Source: a virus. From it: DNA of 41,783 nt. Under the pieces are notes generated by a model that was not told the origin of the DNA, ran no database searches, and saw only the letters and a list, made by a program, of their open reading frames with translations. Position 1 is the first letter of the stretch. Every line of letters begins with the position of its first letter. The position numbers were made by a program, and so were the translations under genes. Positions 18,025-25,421 of the stretch are shown here, piece after piece. The stretch lies in the IMG/VR virus record IMGVR_UViG_3300050821_018428, positions 1 to 41,783 of that record; one strand, 5' to 3'.

Positions 18025-18236
18025 GGCACAATCTCATCATATTTCTCTTCCAATCGAGCGTACATATGTTTGAGTTTTTCATATCTCTGTTTGAGATCGT
18101 CATAGGCGGACTTTTCGATGACACAAATGCAAGGCCCAGGGGTTTTCATTTCTGAGTCGTAACATTGGTATCTAGACCAACCCCCTCCGCGCGTGCTTGC
18201 AGCTTCAGCAAACTCAGCTATCCACCATTCTCTCAT
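18021..18236 (-). CDS. REWWI-family small protein
   Basis: 71 residues with MREWWIAEFAE at the start and CVIEKSAYDDLKQRYEKL near residue 38. This is the same two-block architecture as the neighbouring gene, with a C-terminal short coiled coil instead of the cysteine part. Translationally linked on both sides: the start immediately follows the upstream stop and the end overlaps the next start. Function unknown. Confidence 0.7.
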   Translation of the reverse strand: MREWWIAEFAEAASTRGGGWSRYQCYDSEMKTPGPCICVIEKSAYDDLKQRYEKLKHMYARLEEKYDEIVP

Positions 18237-18605
18237 TTAACCAACCTCGCATTTACCTGGCTGTGGAAACTGTCCCTTTGTCCACCGCCATAGATGTAAA
18301 CATGTTTTGCTTAGGTTCACATACTCAGATTTTGCTGGATGATATTGAACGACTACATCATCTTCGTCCCAAAATAAATCCTTCACTTTGCACATTTCAT
18401 CCCAGGTGGGGCATCGGTGTCCAAGACTGACCGAAACATGTTCAAACTCGAATTCATCATAGGCGTTTGAGACTTGGCAACGAATCACCGGGCCAATTGG
18501 TGTCGTCGGAATTTCAAACCACCCGAATGGATCTCCTGCTTTTTGCTCCAATTTCATTGGATGTGGTCGCCTGTATTTTTCTACACGCGCGGTTGAAAAG
18601 CTCAC
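18237..18605 (-). CDS. Conserved phage protein with HVSVS/CPTWDEMC/QYHP motif
   Basis: 122 residues. The blocks HVSVSLGHRCPTWDEMCKVKDLFW, VVQYHPAKSEYVN and CLHLWR are characteristic of a widespread small phage protein of unknown function (I believe the DUF7694 type). Conserved His, Cys and Trp could form an active or metal site, but this is not established. It overlaps the upstream gene by ATGA, so is part of the early operon. Confidence 0.7.
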   Translation of the reverse strand: MSFSTARVEKYRRPHPMKLEQKAGDPFGWFEIPTTPIGPVIRCQVSNAYDEFEFEHVSVSLGHRCPTWDEMCKVKDLFWDEDDVVVQYHPAKSEYVNLSKTCLHLWRWTKGQFPQPGKCEVG

Positions 18606-18850
18606 AATGGCCCCAGATCTTCTATTTGTTTAATCAGGTCACCATTTGCGATAACAAACCAGACTCCGTCCTCGTTATCCACTGCCCATGCATCAGGCTC
18701 GGTTGGCTCAACATAGACTTTGTATTTACTATCGAATGCGCTGACATCTTGCTGATGATATTTGTCCATGAAGCGCACTCTGATCCCGACACCAAGCTTA
18801 CCATTCTCAATGTTTATCAATACCCGCTCAATGGTTTGAGAATCGCTCAC
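18602..18850 (-). CDS. Hypothetical small protein
   Basis: 82 residues, predicted mostly beta (RVLINIENGKLGVGIRVRFMD, then KYKVYVEPTEPDAWAVDNED, VWFVIANGDLIKQIE). Coupled to neighbours on both sides by ATGA overlaps. No family recognised. Confidence 0.6.
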   Translation of the reverse strand: MSDSQTIERVLINIENGKLGVGIRVRFMDKYHQQDVSAFDSKYKVYVEPTEPDAWAVDNEDGVWFVIANGDLIKQIEDLGPL

Positions 18851-19098
18851 ACATGCTCCTTCATGTTCCTGAGAGCCAAGATCCGCTCTTCAGCGCGTTT
18901 GATGATGTCTTGCCTCTGTTCATCCAGGACCTCGCGACATACTGCAAGCAAATGAGTCTGAAGCTCGGTGCGGTAATTGAGTTCTTCACCCTTTGGCTTC
19001 ACCAGATCGTTAAGAGTCTGATCCGCCGCGGTCTCGAACTCTTTTCTGAACCTTACCTTTTTGGGCTTTGGCCTTTTCTTCTTTACGATCTTTCCCAA
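18847..19098 (-). CDS. Hypothetical basic helical protein
   Basis: 83 residues, TTG start at 19098 supported by GGAGG seven bases upstream. The N-terminus is very basic (KIVKKKRPKPKKVRFRKEF) and the remainder is an amphipathic helix with Glu/Arg. It could bind nucleic acid. It overlaps the zinc-ribbon gene by 89 bases in another frame, so the reality of one or both ends should be treated with care. Confidence 0.5.
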   Translation of the reverse strand: MGKIVKKKRPKPKKVRFRKEFETAADQTLNDLVKPKGEELNYRTELQTHLLAVCREVLDEQRQDIIKRAEERILALRNMKEHV

Positions 19099-19201
19099 GC
19101 TTTTCCTCCATGATGCATTCTTCGCATCGTTGATCTGATCTCCCGGAAAACCACAAATGAAGCTGACCGCATAGGGGACATCCTATTTCAAAGATGCCCA
19201 T
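19010..19201 (-). CDS. Small zinc-ribbon protein
   Basis: 63 residues from the ATG at 19201, chosen because GAGGGG lies just upstream; a longer frame to 19273 would overlap the resolvase gene. C-PLC and C-EEC pairs about 15 residues apart (residues 8-11 and 27-30) form a probable zinc ribbon, followed by a highly charged Lys/Glu tail. The tail region overlaps the next gene. Probable DNA- or protein-binding early protein; function unknown. Confidence 0.5.
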   Translation of the reverse strand: MGIFEIGCPLCGQLHLWFSGRSDQRCEECIMEEKLGKDRKEEKAKAQKGKVQKRVRDRGGSDS

Positions 19202-19211
19202 TTTTCGCCCC

Positions 19212-19628
19212 TCATATGGAGATAGCCACATCTGGGTCATAGGAATAAAGCCATACCTGAGTCTTTGGCTCATATCCGAAAAATTTGCCTGCTGTAAGCT
19301 TCATGATCAGTCTATCGTCTTTCAACAAATGAGCTTTCACCATGATGTCCTGTACCCCTTCGATCAAATTCGAGACATCCGCCTCAGCACTTCTGTTTTC
19401 AAAATAAAAGGAATAAACAGCGATGATTTCCCGTTCAATCAGGATCTTGTCCTTATTTTGCTTAACGACACTGAACATGGCTTGGTTTTCCCAAATCATG
19501 TATTTCTCTGAAGGGAGGACGCGCTTTTTCCCACCATGGCCGAATATCCTTTTGTGGTTTTTCAACACCATCGCACGACCAGGAATAGTTAAAGTGATGA
19601 GAGGCTTAGGCTTTGTAGAGTCTATCAT
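19212..19628 (-). CDS. RusA-like Holliday junction resolvase
   Basis: 138 residues. RusA enzymes cut four-way junctions symmetrically and help resolve recombination intermediates. The pattern ITLTIPGRAMVLKNHKRIF at the N-terminus, then D84-VSNLIEGVQ-D94 and KDDR (104-106), corresponds to the family signature with three conserved acidic residues. Length is close to RusA (about 120 residues). Context with an annealing protein and an exonuclease 1-3 kb away fits a recombination role. The start has GAGG four bases upstream and overlaps the preceding gene by 23 bases. Confidence 0.8.
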   Translation of the reverse strand: MIDSTKPKPLITLTIPGRAMVLKNHKRIFGHGGKKRVLPSEKYMIWENQAMFSVVKQNKDKILIEREIIAVYSFYFENRSAEADVSNLIEGVQDIMVKAHLLKDDRLIMKLTAGKFFGYEPKTQVWLYSYDPDVAISI

Positions 19629-19809
19629 CTGGCCTCGATTTCAGTGGATACTCACACTTCGCGCACCATCTGCGCACATAACCTGCCTTAAATGGCACGA
19701 ATTCCCTACCGCACTTCTCGCACTTGCGATTCCTGCATTTGCGGCACGTATCGTATCTCACATGCTGACCTAGCGGTGCCCCACAACCCCTGCACTTCAT
19801 GTGTATCAT
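19606..19809 (-). CDS. Double zinc-ribbon protein
   Basis: 67 residues from the ATG at 19809; a TTG at 19836 or an ATG at 19800 is possible and no good Shine-Dalgarno decides. Four C-x2-C pairs (CRGC, CRKC, CEKC, CAKC) could hold two zinc ions. Small zinc-ribbon proteins of phage early regions often bind nucleic acid or host RNA polymerase; which applies here is not known. It is the first clear gene after the gene-free stretch. Confidence 0.6.
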   Translation of the reverse strand: MIHMKCRGCGAPLGQHVRYDTCRKCRNRKCEKCGREFVPFKAGYVRRWCAKCEYPLKSRPDDRLYKA

Positions 19810-19836
19810 CTTGAAACAGGTACATTCCAGGTTCAA

Positions 19837-20411
19837 GGATTTTTTTCAACCACGGCGTGCCCAAAGGGGCTATCGGAACGGTTCCCGAGTTTTCTCATTT
19901 TGGCCACTTCCCCGCCCCGCTCCCGTTTCCAATCAAGCCTTGGCTCTAAACCTGAACTCCCCCGCATCGCGAGACTAGTTAAAACAAAGAAGTAGCGAAA
20001 GTGAAAACCAAGACAACTTGACCCCGTGCCTTTGCTTTGGGCTCGGCCGACCGGATGTCGGCGAGCACGGTGCGCACGAGCGCCGAGGGGAACCCTCGTG
20101 ACGAAGCTGTAGCTATGTGCCCCGGAAATCCGTTTCACGAGACTAGCCTAATTTAGGGTACGTTCGAATTTACTTAGTTTCCCCTAAACCTATGTAGAAA
20201 AGAAATGGTGGCCTTCCGCTCGCCCCTTGATCACTCGGGTGCGAGAGATGCTTGCTACTGTGGACATCTGTGCCCCTCTGCCGGTTATCCCGGTGGTCCT
20301 ATTTCACGGTCCCCCATTACTGTTCTGCTATGGACAACCATGAGCTACTTGTGTAAGTATTTTCTCGTGGTTTTGATTGCACCATAATCACAGCGGGGGG
20401 CCCCGAAAGAG
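19837..20411. other. Gene-free, hairpin-rich stretch (candidate structured RNA or control region)
   Basis: About 575 bases with no convincing gene; the open frames in it have odd composition and no ribosome binding site. It has strong potential stems: GCTCG-G-CCGAC/GTCGG-CGAGC (20041-20066, 5-nt loop), CGAGGG-GAA-CCCTCG (20084-20098), CTCGC-CCC/GGG-T-GCGAG (20219-20245). The 9-mer CGAGACTAG occurs twice in direct orientation (19970-19978 and 20138-20146) and brackets the first two stems. It divides the early minus-strand genes into two blocks. It could hold promoters, a replication origin or a long non-coding RNA. Confidence 0.45.
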
Positions 20412-20612
20412 TCAATTCTCGACGGGGCTAGTCCTTTGATTTTTTCCAAAAATTAGCATTTTTTCTAACTCAGCTTGTCGTTGTTCAAGATGTTCGATCC
20501 GGCGCATTAAGGCCTGAAGGCCGTCGCCGCACAGATCAATAAGTAAGAGAAGATCTCCTAGTTGCGCATCTAGATTTGAAACTTTGTTCAAGACTTTATC
20601 TTCAATTCTCAT
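20412..20612 (-). CDS. Small coiled-coil protein
   Basis: 66 residues, nearly all helix with heptads (VSNLDAQLGDLLLLIDL, LQALMRRIEHLEQRQAELEKML). Its start overlaps the stop of the annealing-protein gene (ATGA). A hairpin GCCCCG/CGGGGC overlaps its stop codon but lacks a T-run. Possibly a partner of the recombination proteins; not recognised. Confidence 0.6.
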   Translation of the reverse strand: MRIEDKVLNKVSNLDAQLGDLLLLIDLCGDGLQALMRRIEHLEQRQAELEKMLIFGKNQRTSPVEN

Positions 20613-21466
20613 AGCTTATCAAGGATTTCAGATTCATCAGTTTCAAGATAGTCGTGTATCATCTCAAAGTCCTGAAGCTCTTCTGGGCTGAAATTACGGG
20701 TCTTTTCTTCATAGAACCATTTGAGCATTGACTCGAGTATCTTTCGATCATGGGACTCGATGGTCTTTCCTTTGCGCGTTGTGCCAGTCAGAAAGACATG
20801 CTTCGCGGGGTCTGTTGGCCCGGTGATCGGTTCATGGATCAGACCCGGCGGCGGGTACTCAACATTGCTTAGCTTTTCTTTTGATTCAGCATCTTTGTAG
20901 ACTCCAGGCTTTGGCTCAATCCTGGCCTCAATGGCGCGCGCGCGCTCGTGGGCTGGAGCTCTGGTGTCCCTTTGCGCCTGATCCATTTCTGAAGGCTCAT
21001 AGACGCCGCCAAGGGCATCGGGAAATGCCATTCGCAAAGCGGCACACTCCGCGACCTTCTTGAGCATGGTCTCAGGCATCTTCTGCCAAAGTGCCTTGCC
21101 AGTGTTGTATTCAGACAACGGGACTTCCTCGAATGCCGGATGATTCCAATCTTTGCGGTAAACTTTGCACCAGGCCGAAATTAGCTTGCCATTATCATCT
21201 CTCGTCACACCTCTTTCAGTCCCTGAATGGAGTCCAGATTTGGCGGCGATTGATCTAAAGCCATCAAGCCCCACGACGACTGTCCCAGGGGAATTGCCGT
21301 ACTTGATGAAGTAAATGAGTCCAGGCTTCATCGGATCAAGGCCCAGATTTATGGCTCTATAGAGAAAAAGCTTTAACTCATCATTCGTCGCACCTTTAGC
21401 GACTGTCGATTTGATGAGTTCTAACTGCTCAGGGGTGTACTCGGTTAAGGTTAGTTCTTTGGACAT
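20609..21466 (-). CDS. bet: Phage recombination protein Bet (RecT/Red-beta-type annealase)
   Basis: 285 residues. Bet proteins coat single-stranded DNA and anneal complementary strands. The core about residues 30-165 shows the family pattern: LFLYRAINLGLDPMKPGLIYFIKYG, VVGLDGFRSIAAKSGLHSG, then W-K-M-P-ETMLKKVAECAALRMAFPDALGGVYEPSEM. The C-terminal about 100 residues are variable and charged. It shares an operon with a RecE-like nuclease, forming the usual two-component annealing system. The start overlaps the alpha-CTD-like gene by 16 bases. Confidence 0.9.
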   Translation of the reverse strand: MSKELTLTEYTPEQLELIKSTVAKGATNDELKLFLYRAINLGLDPMKPGLIYFIKYGNSPGTVVVGLDGFRSIAAKSGLHSGTERGVTRDDNGKLISAWCKVYRKDWNHPAFEEVPLSEYNTGKALWQKMPETMLKKVAECAALRMAFPDALGGVYEPSEMDQAQRDTRAPAHERARAIEARIEPKPGVYKDAESKEKLSNVEYPPPGLIHEPITGPTDPAKHVFLTGTTRKGKTIESHDRKILESMLKWFYEEKTRNFSPEELQDFEMIHDYLETDESEILDKL

Positions 21467-21777
21467 TTGTCTCTCGCTTCTTTGATTAGTACAAGTTTCT
21501 TAAGTAAGATCATTACTAGTTCAAAAGCTTCACCTTCATTTAAGGTTTTAGCTAAATCTTCAAATCTTTCAGATCTCAAACATCTTCTATGCCCAGATAA
21601 AAACTCTCTAATTTCGCACAAACTTTTACGACCAAAGTTTTGATGTTTAAGTAAATCTCGTTCAGAAAAGGCACATAAATCATCAATAGTCTCAATGCCA
21701 ATATTTCTGAGGACAGTTACTGTTCGAACGGTTAATCCATCGGTATCGAAAGCTATTTTCTTAAATGGATAAACCAT
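21451..21777 (-). CDS. Stand-alone RNA polymerase alpha-CTD-like protein
   Basis: 108 residues, start ATG behind AGGAGG. Residues 12-67 match the C-terminal domain of the bacterial RNA polymerase alpha subunit, the helix-hairpin-helix module that binds UP elements and activators. LTVRTVTVLRNIGIETIDDL, then LLKHQNFGRKSLCEIREFL, parallels the host form. Residues equivalent to E. coli R265 (R18), G296 (G49), K298 (K51) and S299 (S52) are kept; N268 is replaced by Thr. The alpha NTD is absent. It may compete for UP elements or activators and redirect transcription. It sits between Bet and nuclease genes, so is expressed early. Confidence 0.75.
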   Translation of the reverse strand: MVYPFKKIAFDTDGLTVRTVTVLRNIGIETIDDLCAFSERDLLKHQNFGRKSLCEIREFLSGHRRCLRSERFEDLAKTLNEGEAFELVMILLKKLVLIKEARDKCPKN

Positions 21778-21786
21778 TTTTCCTCC

Positions 21787-22605
21787 TTAAAATACTGTGG
21801 GCCAGGCCCAGGCGGGTAAATTGATCGGCTGAATTTCATCCGGATAAGCTTCATAAATTCCGGTCTTTTTACTTTGAGCAAAGATAATCATGGCCTTTTT
21901 ATAAAGGGATCTTCCGACGTCGATTGTCGCTTCATCAAGAAGAAATGTTGCGACCGCATAAGGTGGTTTTGTCTCAATTGCTAGGATTACAAAGTCCGTG
22001 TAGTTTTCATGAGTCACAGCCGACACAACATCGAGATAAAGTGCCGCACTTAAATGGTACTTAAAGTTGGCGATTGATTTCTGGAAGTCACCAAGAGAGG
22101 CGTCACTCGTAGTTTTCACGTCAACGATGATTTTTCCTTCTCTTAAGAGATCAGGTCGACATTTCAACGGAAACGCTGAGTCTGTGTAAAACTCTGCGAA
22201 GTAAGATTCTTCGGCATGGCCACAATCCAGGAGCCGTCGCGCGGTCTTATGCTTACTGACTGATAAAAGCATCGCCTGAATTTTCTCATAGTCCTCGGCG
22301 TCCAGGCCCTTTCGGCCCATGGCGTGTTGTCTCGATTCCCATTCTTCTCTCTGCGCGACTGAGCCTTTGCCTGAGAATTCAGGTCTGATGCAATAGTTAA
22401 CTTTAAAGAGCTCAGGCTCCAAGATTGCTTCGTGCACAATTGTGCCAAATTCCATGGCAGGTGTTGGCTTTGTCGGATGTGTTTTCTCCCAGAGATAATG
22501 CGCGGGACTCCTTAAAAGATGCTTGAGGTTCGTGGAGCCTAGAGCTTCATGCGCGTGATAGGCTTCGTTTGAGATCTTGACCTTCGATGGGTATGTGATT
22601 TCCAT
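21787..22605 (-). CDS. PD-(D/E)XK exonuclease, RecE/lambda-exonuclease-like
   Basis: 272 residues from the ATG at 22605, which has AAGGA upstream; an upstream extension is not needed. The enzyme would resect double-stranded ends to give single strands for Bet. Visible motifs: FGTIVHEAILEP (His58), then CRPDLL (D152) and IIVDVKTTSD (D162, K164), the PD-(D/E)XK core, plus a downstream helix with YHLSAALYLD. Length matches RecE C-terminal domains. It heads the recombination operon, and the 42-bp divergent gap upstream holds a motif shared with a second intergenic region. Confidence 0.85.
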   Translation of the reverse strand: MEITYPSKVKISNEAYHAHEALGSTNLKHLLRSPAHYLWEKTHPTKPTPAMEFGTIVHEAILEPELFKVNYCIRPEFSGKGSVAQREEWESRQHAMGRKGLDAEDYEKIQAMLLSVSKHKTARRLLDCGHAEESYFAEFYTDSAFPLKCRPDLLREGKIIVDVKTTSDASLGDFQKSIANFKYHLSAALYLDVVSAVTHENYTDFVILAIETKPPYAVATFLLDEATIDVGRSLYKKAMIIFAQSKKTGIYEAYPDEIQPINLPAWAWPTVF

Positions 22606-22626
22606 TGTGAATCCTTTTTGGACGGT

Positions 22627-22638
22627 AGTAACTAGGTC
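22627..22638 (+). promoter_or_regulatory. AGTNACTAGGTC motif, copy 1 (between divergent genes)
   Basis: AGTAACTAGGTC lies in the 90-bp gap between the divergently read nuclease gene and the small membrane protein gene. The same 12-mer with one change is at 34947-34958, where it forms part of a palindrome over a putative promoter. Candidate operator shared by two transcription units. Confidence 0.35.
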
Positions 22639-22695
22639 TGTAAAGGATTGCAACAAAAATTGCCTTTTGCCGACTGTCCATACGACTATGTCTCT

Positions 22696-22923
22696 ATGAG
22701 GCAACGACTCGGATTCAGCCACTTTGTGGACAGAGCTTTCTGGACGCTGCTTACGGCGAGCGCCGTCTATGCCGCGAACCAACTCAAAGTGGTGTCAGCC
22801 TCGATTGAGGAGCTCAATGTAAAGATGGGCGTCGTTGTGGAAAAGATTTCAAATGCCGAGAAGAGAGTGGATCTTCTCGACCGTAGAATTGAGCGCATTG
22901 ATAATTCGATGAGACATAAATAG
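22696..22923 (+). CDS. Small membrane protein with coiled coil; holin-like
   Basis: 75 residues from the ATG at 22696; a TTG at 22648 would extend it by 16 residues but its AGGA is too close. One predicted membrane helix (FWTLLTASAVYAANQLKVV, about residues 14-32) is followed by a heptad helix (VKMGVVVEKISNAEKRVDLLDRRIERID). This layout occurs in small phage holins and in haemolysin XhlA-like proteins. It is isolated between minus-strand blocks and away from the endolysin at 28011. Role in lysis is inferred. Confidence 0.55.
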   Translation: MRQRLGFSHFVDRAFWTLLTASAVYAANQLKVVSASIEELNVKMGVVVEKISNAEKRVDLLDRRIERIDNSMRHK

Positions 22924-22928
22924 TCAGT

Positions 22929-24959
22929 CTATTCCCACGCAAAACAAGTATATGTGACCTTATTTCCAGCCACGAATACCCCGTTGATCTTAAAGCTACT
23001 CGTACTCACGTTTGAAACTCTAACAGCTACGGACGACGTTTCATCGTTGGCAAAACATGCTGGCGCCACAGGCCATGAAGAGTCTGAGAATGTCACTGTG
23101 CAAACTCCTCCGTTAGTTGAGCTGCCGACAGTAATTCGGCCTGCCATATCGTTTCCATCAACACTCGGAGATGTGCCACAATCACCTGATCCAGATCCAA
23201 TGGTTGGTGCAGGCCCTGAAAATACAGTGTGTCCGAAAAGCGCAATCTTACCCCGTGTCCCAGTCCCATCCTTTGCACCCGGATTAATAGTGACCCCACC
23301 ACTTGAACCATTACTCGCGGCAACAGCATTTCCTGTGCTTAAAGTGACACTTCCGGTTCCTGTTTTAGCTGCTCCTGTGGTTAGATTTATGTTGCCACTG
23401 AAGGCCTTATTTACTTGAGCATCTCCTGTTTGTAAGACGATGTTTCCAGTGTTTGGCTCATCGCCCGGGGCAACGGTTTGATTCGTTGTTATGTTCCCGG
23501 TGAGTAGCGAAATGCTGCCGGTCAATTGAGCGTTGAAGCCCACTTGAGTCGAGACGACACTGTTATTGCCAGTCGTTAGATTGATGCCTCCGGTACCCTC
23601 ACCAGAGCTCGTATCAAACGCTGTGTTTCCCGTCGTAACGTTAAATTGTCCAGAGTCCGCAGTCGTGGCAGCTCCAGTAGTCATTACGATATTGCCACCG
23701 GCATGCCCGGTAGCACCAGTCTGAGACACAATATTAATTGCCGTGCCAGCATTTGATCCGCTGGCAGTACCACCTTCGACGTCAAGGATGCCAGCCGGAG
23801 AAGTCGTCCCTATGCCGAAATATCCTGACGTATCGAATCGCCCAACTTCACGAAGAGTGTGATTGTTCGTTGTTTGAAAAGCGAGCGCACCATTTTCAGC
23901 GCCAGCTGTGACATCGGTCATGATCCCGCCGACGGCTGCTGCTGCGATAATTCTGTTTGGTGAGTTGTTGTTTTCGGCCGAAAACAAAATATTGGAACCA
24001 TTGCCATTGGCGCTTGAAGCTGTGTTTTCTACACGAAGCGCGTCTCTCATTCCAGAGCCAGGTGCTGCAAACTCCCCAGCTAATGAATAGCTATTTGATA
24101 CTCCAGTCCCTGCACCACCTCTAGAGTTACCATTGGACGTTCCACCAGTCGAAGCATAGATTGCTATGCCAGTTCCGCTAGCCGTTCCGCCGGTTGCAAC
24201 CTCAACATCCAAACATCTCTCTGTTGTGGCAGTGCTGGCACAACTATCTGATATGCCAGTAGGATTCGCGCCCGTTGCAGACATGGTGACGGTGATCCCG
24301 GAAACACCACCATTGCTCACGTTGCTTGCGTTGGTGATTGATAAATTGCTGGCCTTATTGCTCGCTCCAGTGGCGGTAAGGGCTAGGATATTCCCAGTTG
24401 ATCCGTTGTTGTTTCCGGTCGCCTGCATTTGAACGAGGTTGCCAGTGAACCCTGTGCCGCTTGTTGAAAAGAGCATTGCGGTGCCAGAGGTCTGAGAGTT
24501 CCAATCCCACTCCTGAGCATTGGCCACGTTATTGATGGTGTTTGCACCAGTTGCGGCCGTGATTCCAGAGAGAGCGGCACCACCACCCGCACTTGCCCAT
24601 GACGTATTCGTTCCATTGGTAGTCAAAAATAGACCAGAATTTCCGCCCTGAGATGGCGCGAGAGCATTGAAGGCGGCATTTGCCGTAGTCTGCCCTGTTC
24701 CACCACTGGATATGGGTACAGTGCCCCCTGCTCCTCCTAAGCTCGTCCATGAAGTGCCATCGCACCACTGAAGAGTGTTGGCATTGTTGCGCAGCGAGCC
24801 TTGCGCCGCGGAATTGCAGGTCGTTGTTGTGTCAGAATTCTGAAATTGTTGACCACCAAGGCCTAAGAGTAGCGGGTAAGGTGAACCCCAAATTAAAGGT
24901 GAAGTGGCGAACGCTGGATTCACAAAAAACGCGAGCATGAAAATCAAAAGATGTTTCAT
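22929..24959 (-). CDS. Exported fibre-like adhesin (signal peptide plus phage-fibre repeats)
   Basis: 676 residues. The N-terminus is a Sec signal peptide (MKHLLIFMLAFFVNPAFA, likely cleaved after AFA). Next comes LQWCDGTSWTSLG and the phage-fibre motif VPISSGGTGQTTANAAFNAL (about residues 82-101). The centre contains many repeats of the type GNIxLTTGxA. The C-terminal about 75 residues (CTVTFSDSSWPVAPACFAND, ending VTYTCFAWE) form a conserved beta tip domain with paired cysteines. A virion fibre has no need of a signal peptide, so this is probably exported by the infected or lysogenic host. Similar mosaic proteins occur in Bdellovibrio-type predators. Alternatively it is captured host cargo. 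Confidence 0.75.
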   Translation of the reverse strand: MKHLLIFMLAFFVNPAFATSPLIWGSPYPLLLGLGGQQFQNSDTTTTCNSAAQGSLRNNANTLQWCDGTSWTSLGGAGGTVPISSGGTGQTTANAAFNALAPSQGGNSGLFLTTNGTNTSWASAGGGAALSGITAATGANTINNVANAQEWDWNSQTSGTAMLFSTSGTGFTGNLVQMQATGNNNGSTGNILALTATGASNKASNLSITNASNVSNGGVSGITVTMSATGANPTGISDSCASTATTERCLDVEVATGGTASGTGIAIYASTGGTSNGNSRGGAGTGVSNSYSLAGEFAAPGSGMRDALRVENTASSANGNGSNILFSAENNNSPNRIIAAAAVGGIMTDVTAGAENGALAFQTTNNHTLREVGRFDTSGYFGIGTTSPAGILDVEGGTASGSNAGTAINIVSQTGATGHAGGNIVMTTGAATTADSGQFNVTTGNTAFDTSSGEGTGGINLTTGNNSVVSTQVGFNAQLTGSISLLTGNITTNQTVAPGDEPNTGNIVLQTGDAQVNKAFSGNINLTTGAAKTGTGSVTLSTGNAVAASNGSSGGVTINPGAKDGTGTRGKIALFGHTVFSGPAPTIGSGSGDCGTSPSVDGNDMAGRITVGSSTNGGVCTVTFSDSSWPVAPACFANDETSSVAVRVSNVSTSSFKINGVFVAGNKVTYTCFAWE

Positions 24960-24962
24960 CGC

Positions 24963-25283
24963 TTATCTCCGGTAAGTTGTGATTTCGATTTGGCCACCTG
25001 TCGCGGCTGAGTCCAAAGCTTTAAGTGAAAGTCTTGCACCTTTTGAAATGAGCACCGGAATGCGGCCGTTCCCGCCTGGGGGGATGATCAGGAGATTTTG
25101 CTCATTTCCGGCTGATCCATAGGCCAGATCGAAGGAGCTCCCAGAGGTATCAGAAATTTCAATCTCTGAAGTGTGGTCAGTGGTTGCGGCTTTGATTTGC
25201 ACATAAGCCCCCGTGCCGACCGTAGTTGAAGCATAAGAGTTTCGGATAAGATCGACAGGTTTAGCGGCTGAGCCGATAGGCAT
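24963..25283 (-). CDS. Small beta-type protein upstream of the exported adhesin
   Basis: 106 residues from the ATG at 25283, which has a strong GGGGGGA site; the longer frame to 25337 has none. Alternating strands (AYVQIKAATTDHTSEIEI, LLIIPPGGNGRIPVLI, ARLSLKALD, GQIEITTYRR) suggest a beta-sandwich. It ends 3 bases before the adhesin start, so they are co-transcribed. Not a recognised family; could be a fibre attachment protein. Confidence 0.65.
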   Translation of the reverse strand: MPIGSAAKPVDLIRNSYASTTVGTGAYVQIKAATTDHTSEIEISDTSGSSFDLAYGSAGNEQNLLIIPPGGNGRIPVLISKGARLSLKALDSAATGGQIEITTYRR

Positions 25284-25357
25284 AAAAATCCCCCCACAAG
25301 TTGACACCAGAATAGACGTTTCCAAACAGACATCCAACTAGCATTTAGGCTCGATGC

Positions 25358-25386
25358 ATCATTTCTAGTCTTGCGCATAGGTTCAA
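25358..25386 (-). promoter_or_regulatory. Putative promoter for the adhesin operon
   Basis: On the minus strand TTGAAC (25381-25386) and AATGAT (25358-25363) are spaced by 17 bases, in the 138-bp gap between divergent genes. Transcription would begin near 25350 and give a leader of about 65 bases. The minus-10 box is weak. Confidence 0.35.
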
Positions 25387-25421
25387 AGGCAAGCAGACTC
25401 TGGCCTAACAGGGGGGATTTC

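Noticed and set aside
19098-19273. Long N-terminal extension of the 19010 zinc-ribbon frame
   Set aside because: It would overlap the resolvase gene by 62 bases, whereas the ATG at 19201 has a proper GAGGGG site.
19833-20138. 101-codon minus-strand open frame in the gene-free stretch
   Set aside because: Composition is Arg/Gly-biased as in chance frames through GC-rich hairpins, no ribosome binding site, and it crosses the predicted stems.
20204-20387. 60-codon plus-strand open frame
   Set aside because: No ribosome binding site, odd Pro/Cys composition and wrong strand for the block; more likely part of a structured region.
20398-20432. GC-rich hairpin over the stop of the 20412 gene as a terminator
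   Set aside because: Stem is good, but it is followed by Cs rather than a T-run and overlaps coding sequence; not a convincing intrinsic terminator.
24166-24432. Plus-strand frames rich in Val/Pro/Leu across 22954-24432
   Set aside because: They are antisense shadows of the repeat-rich adhesin gene, whose minus-strand reading has a signal peptide and fibre motifs.
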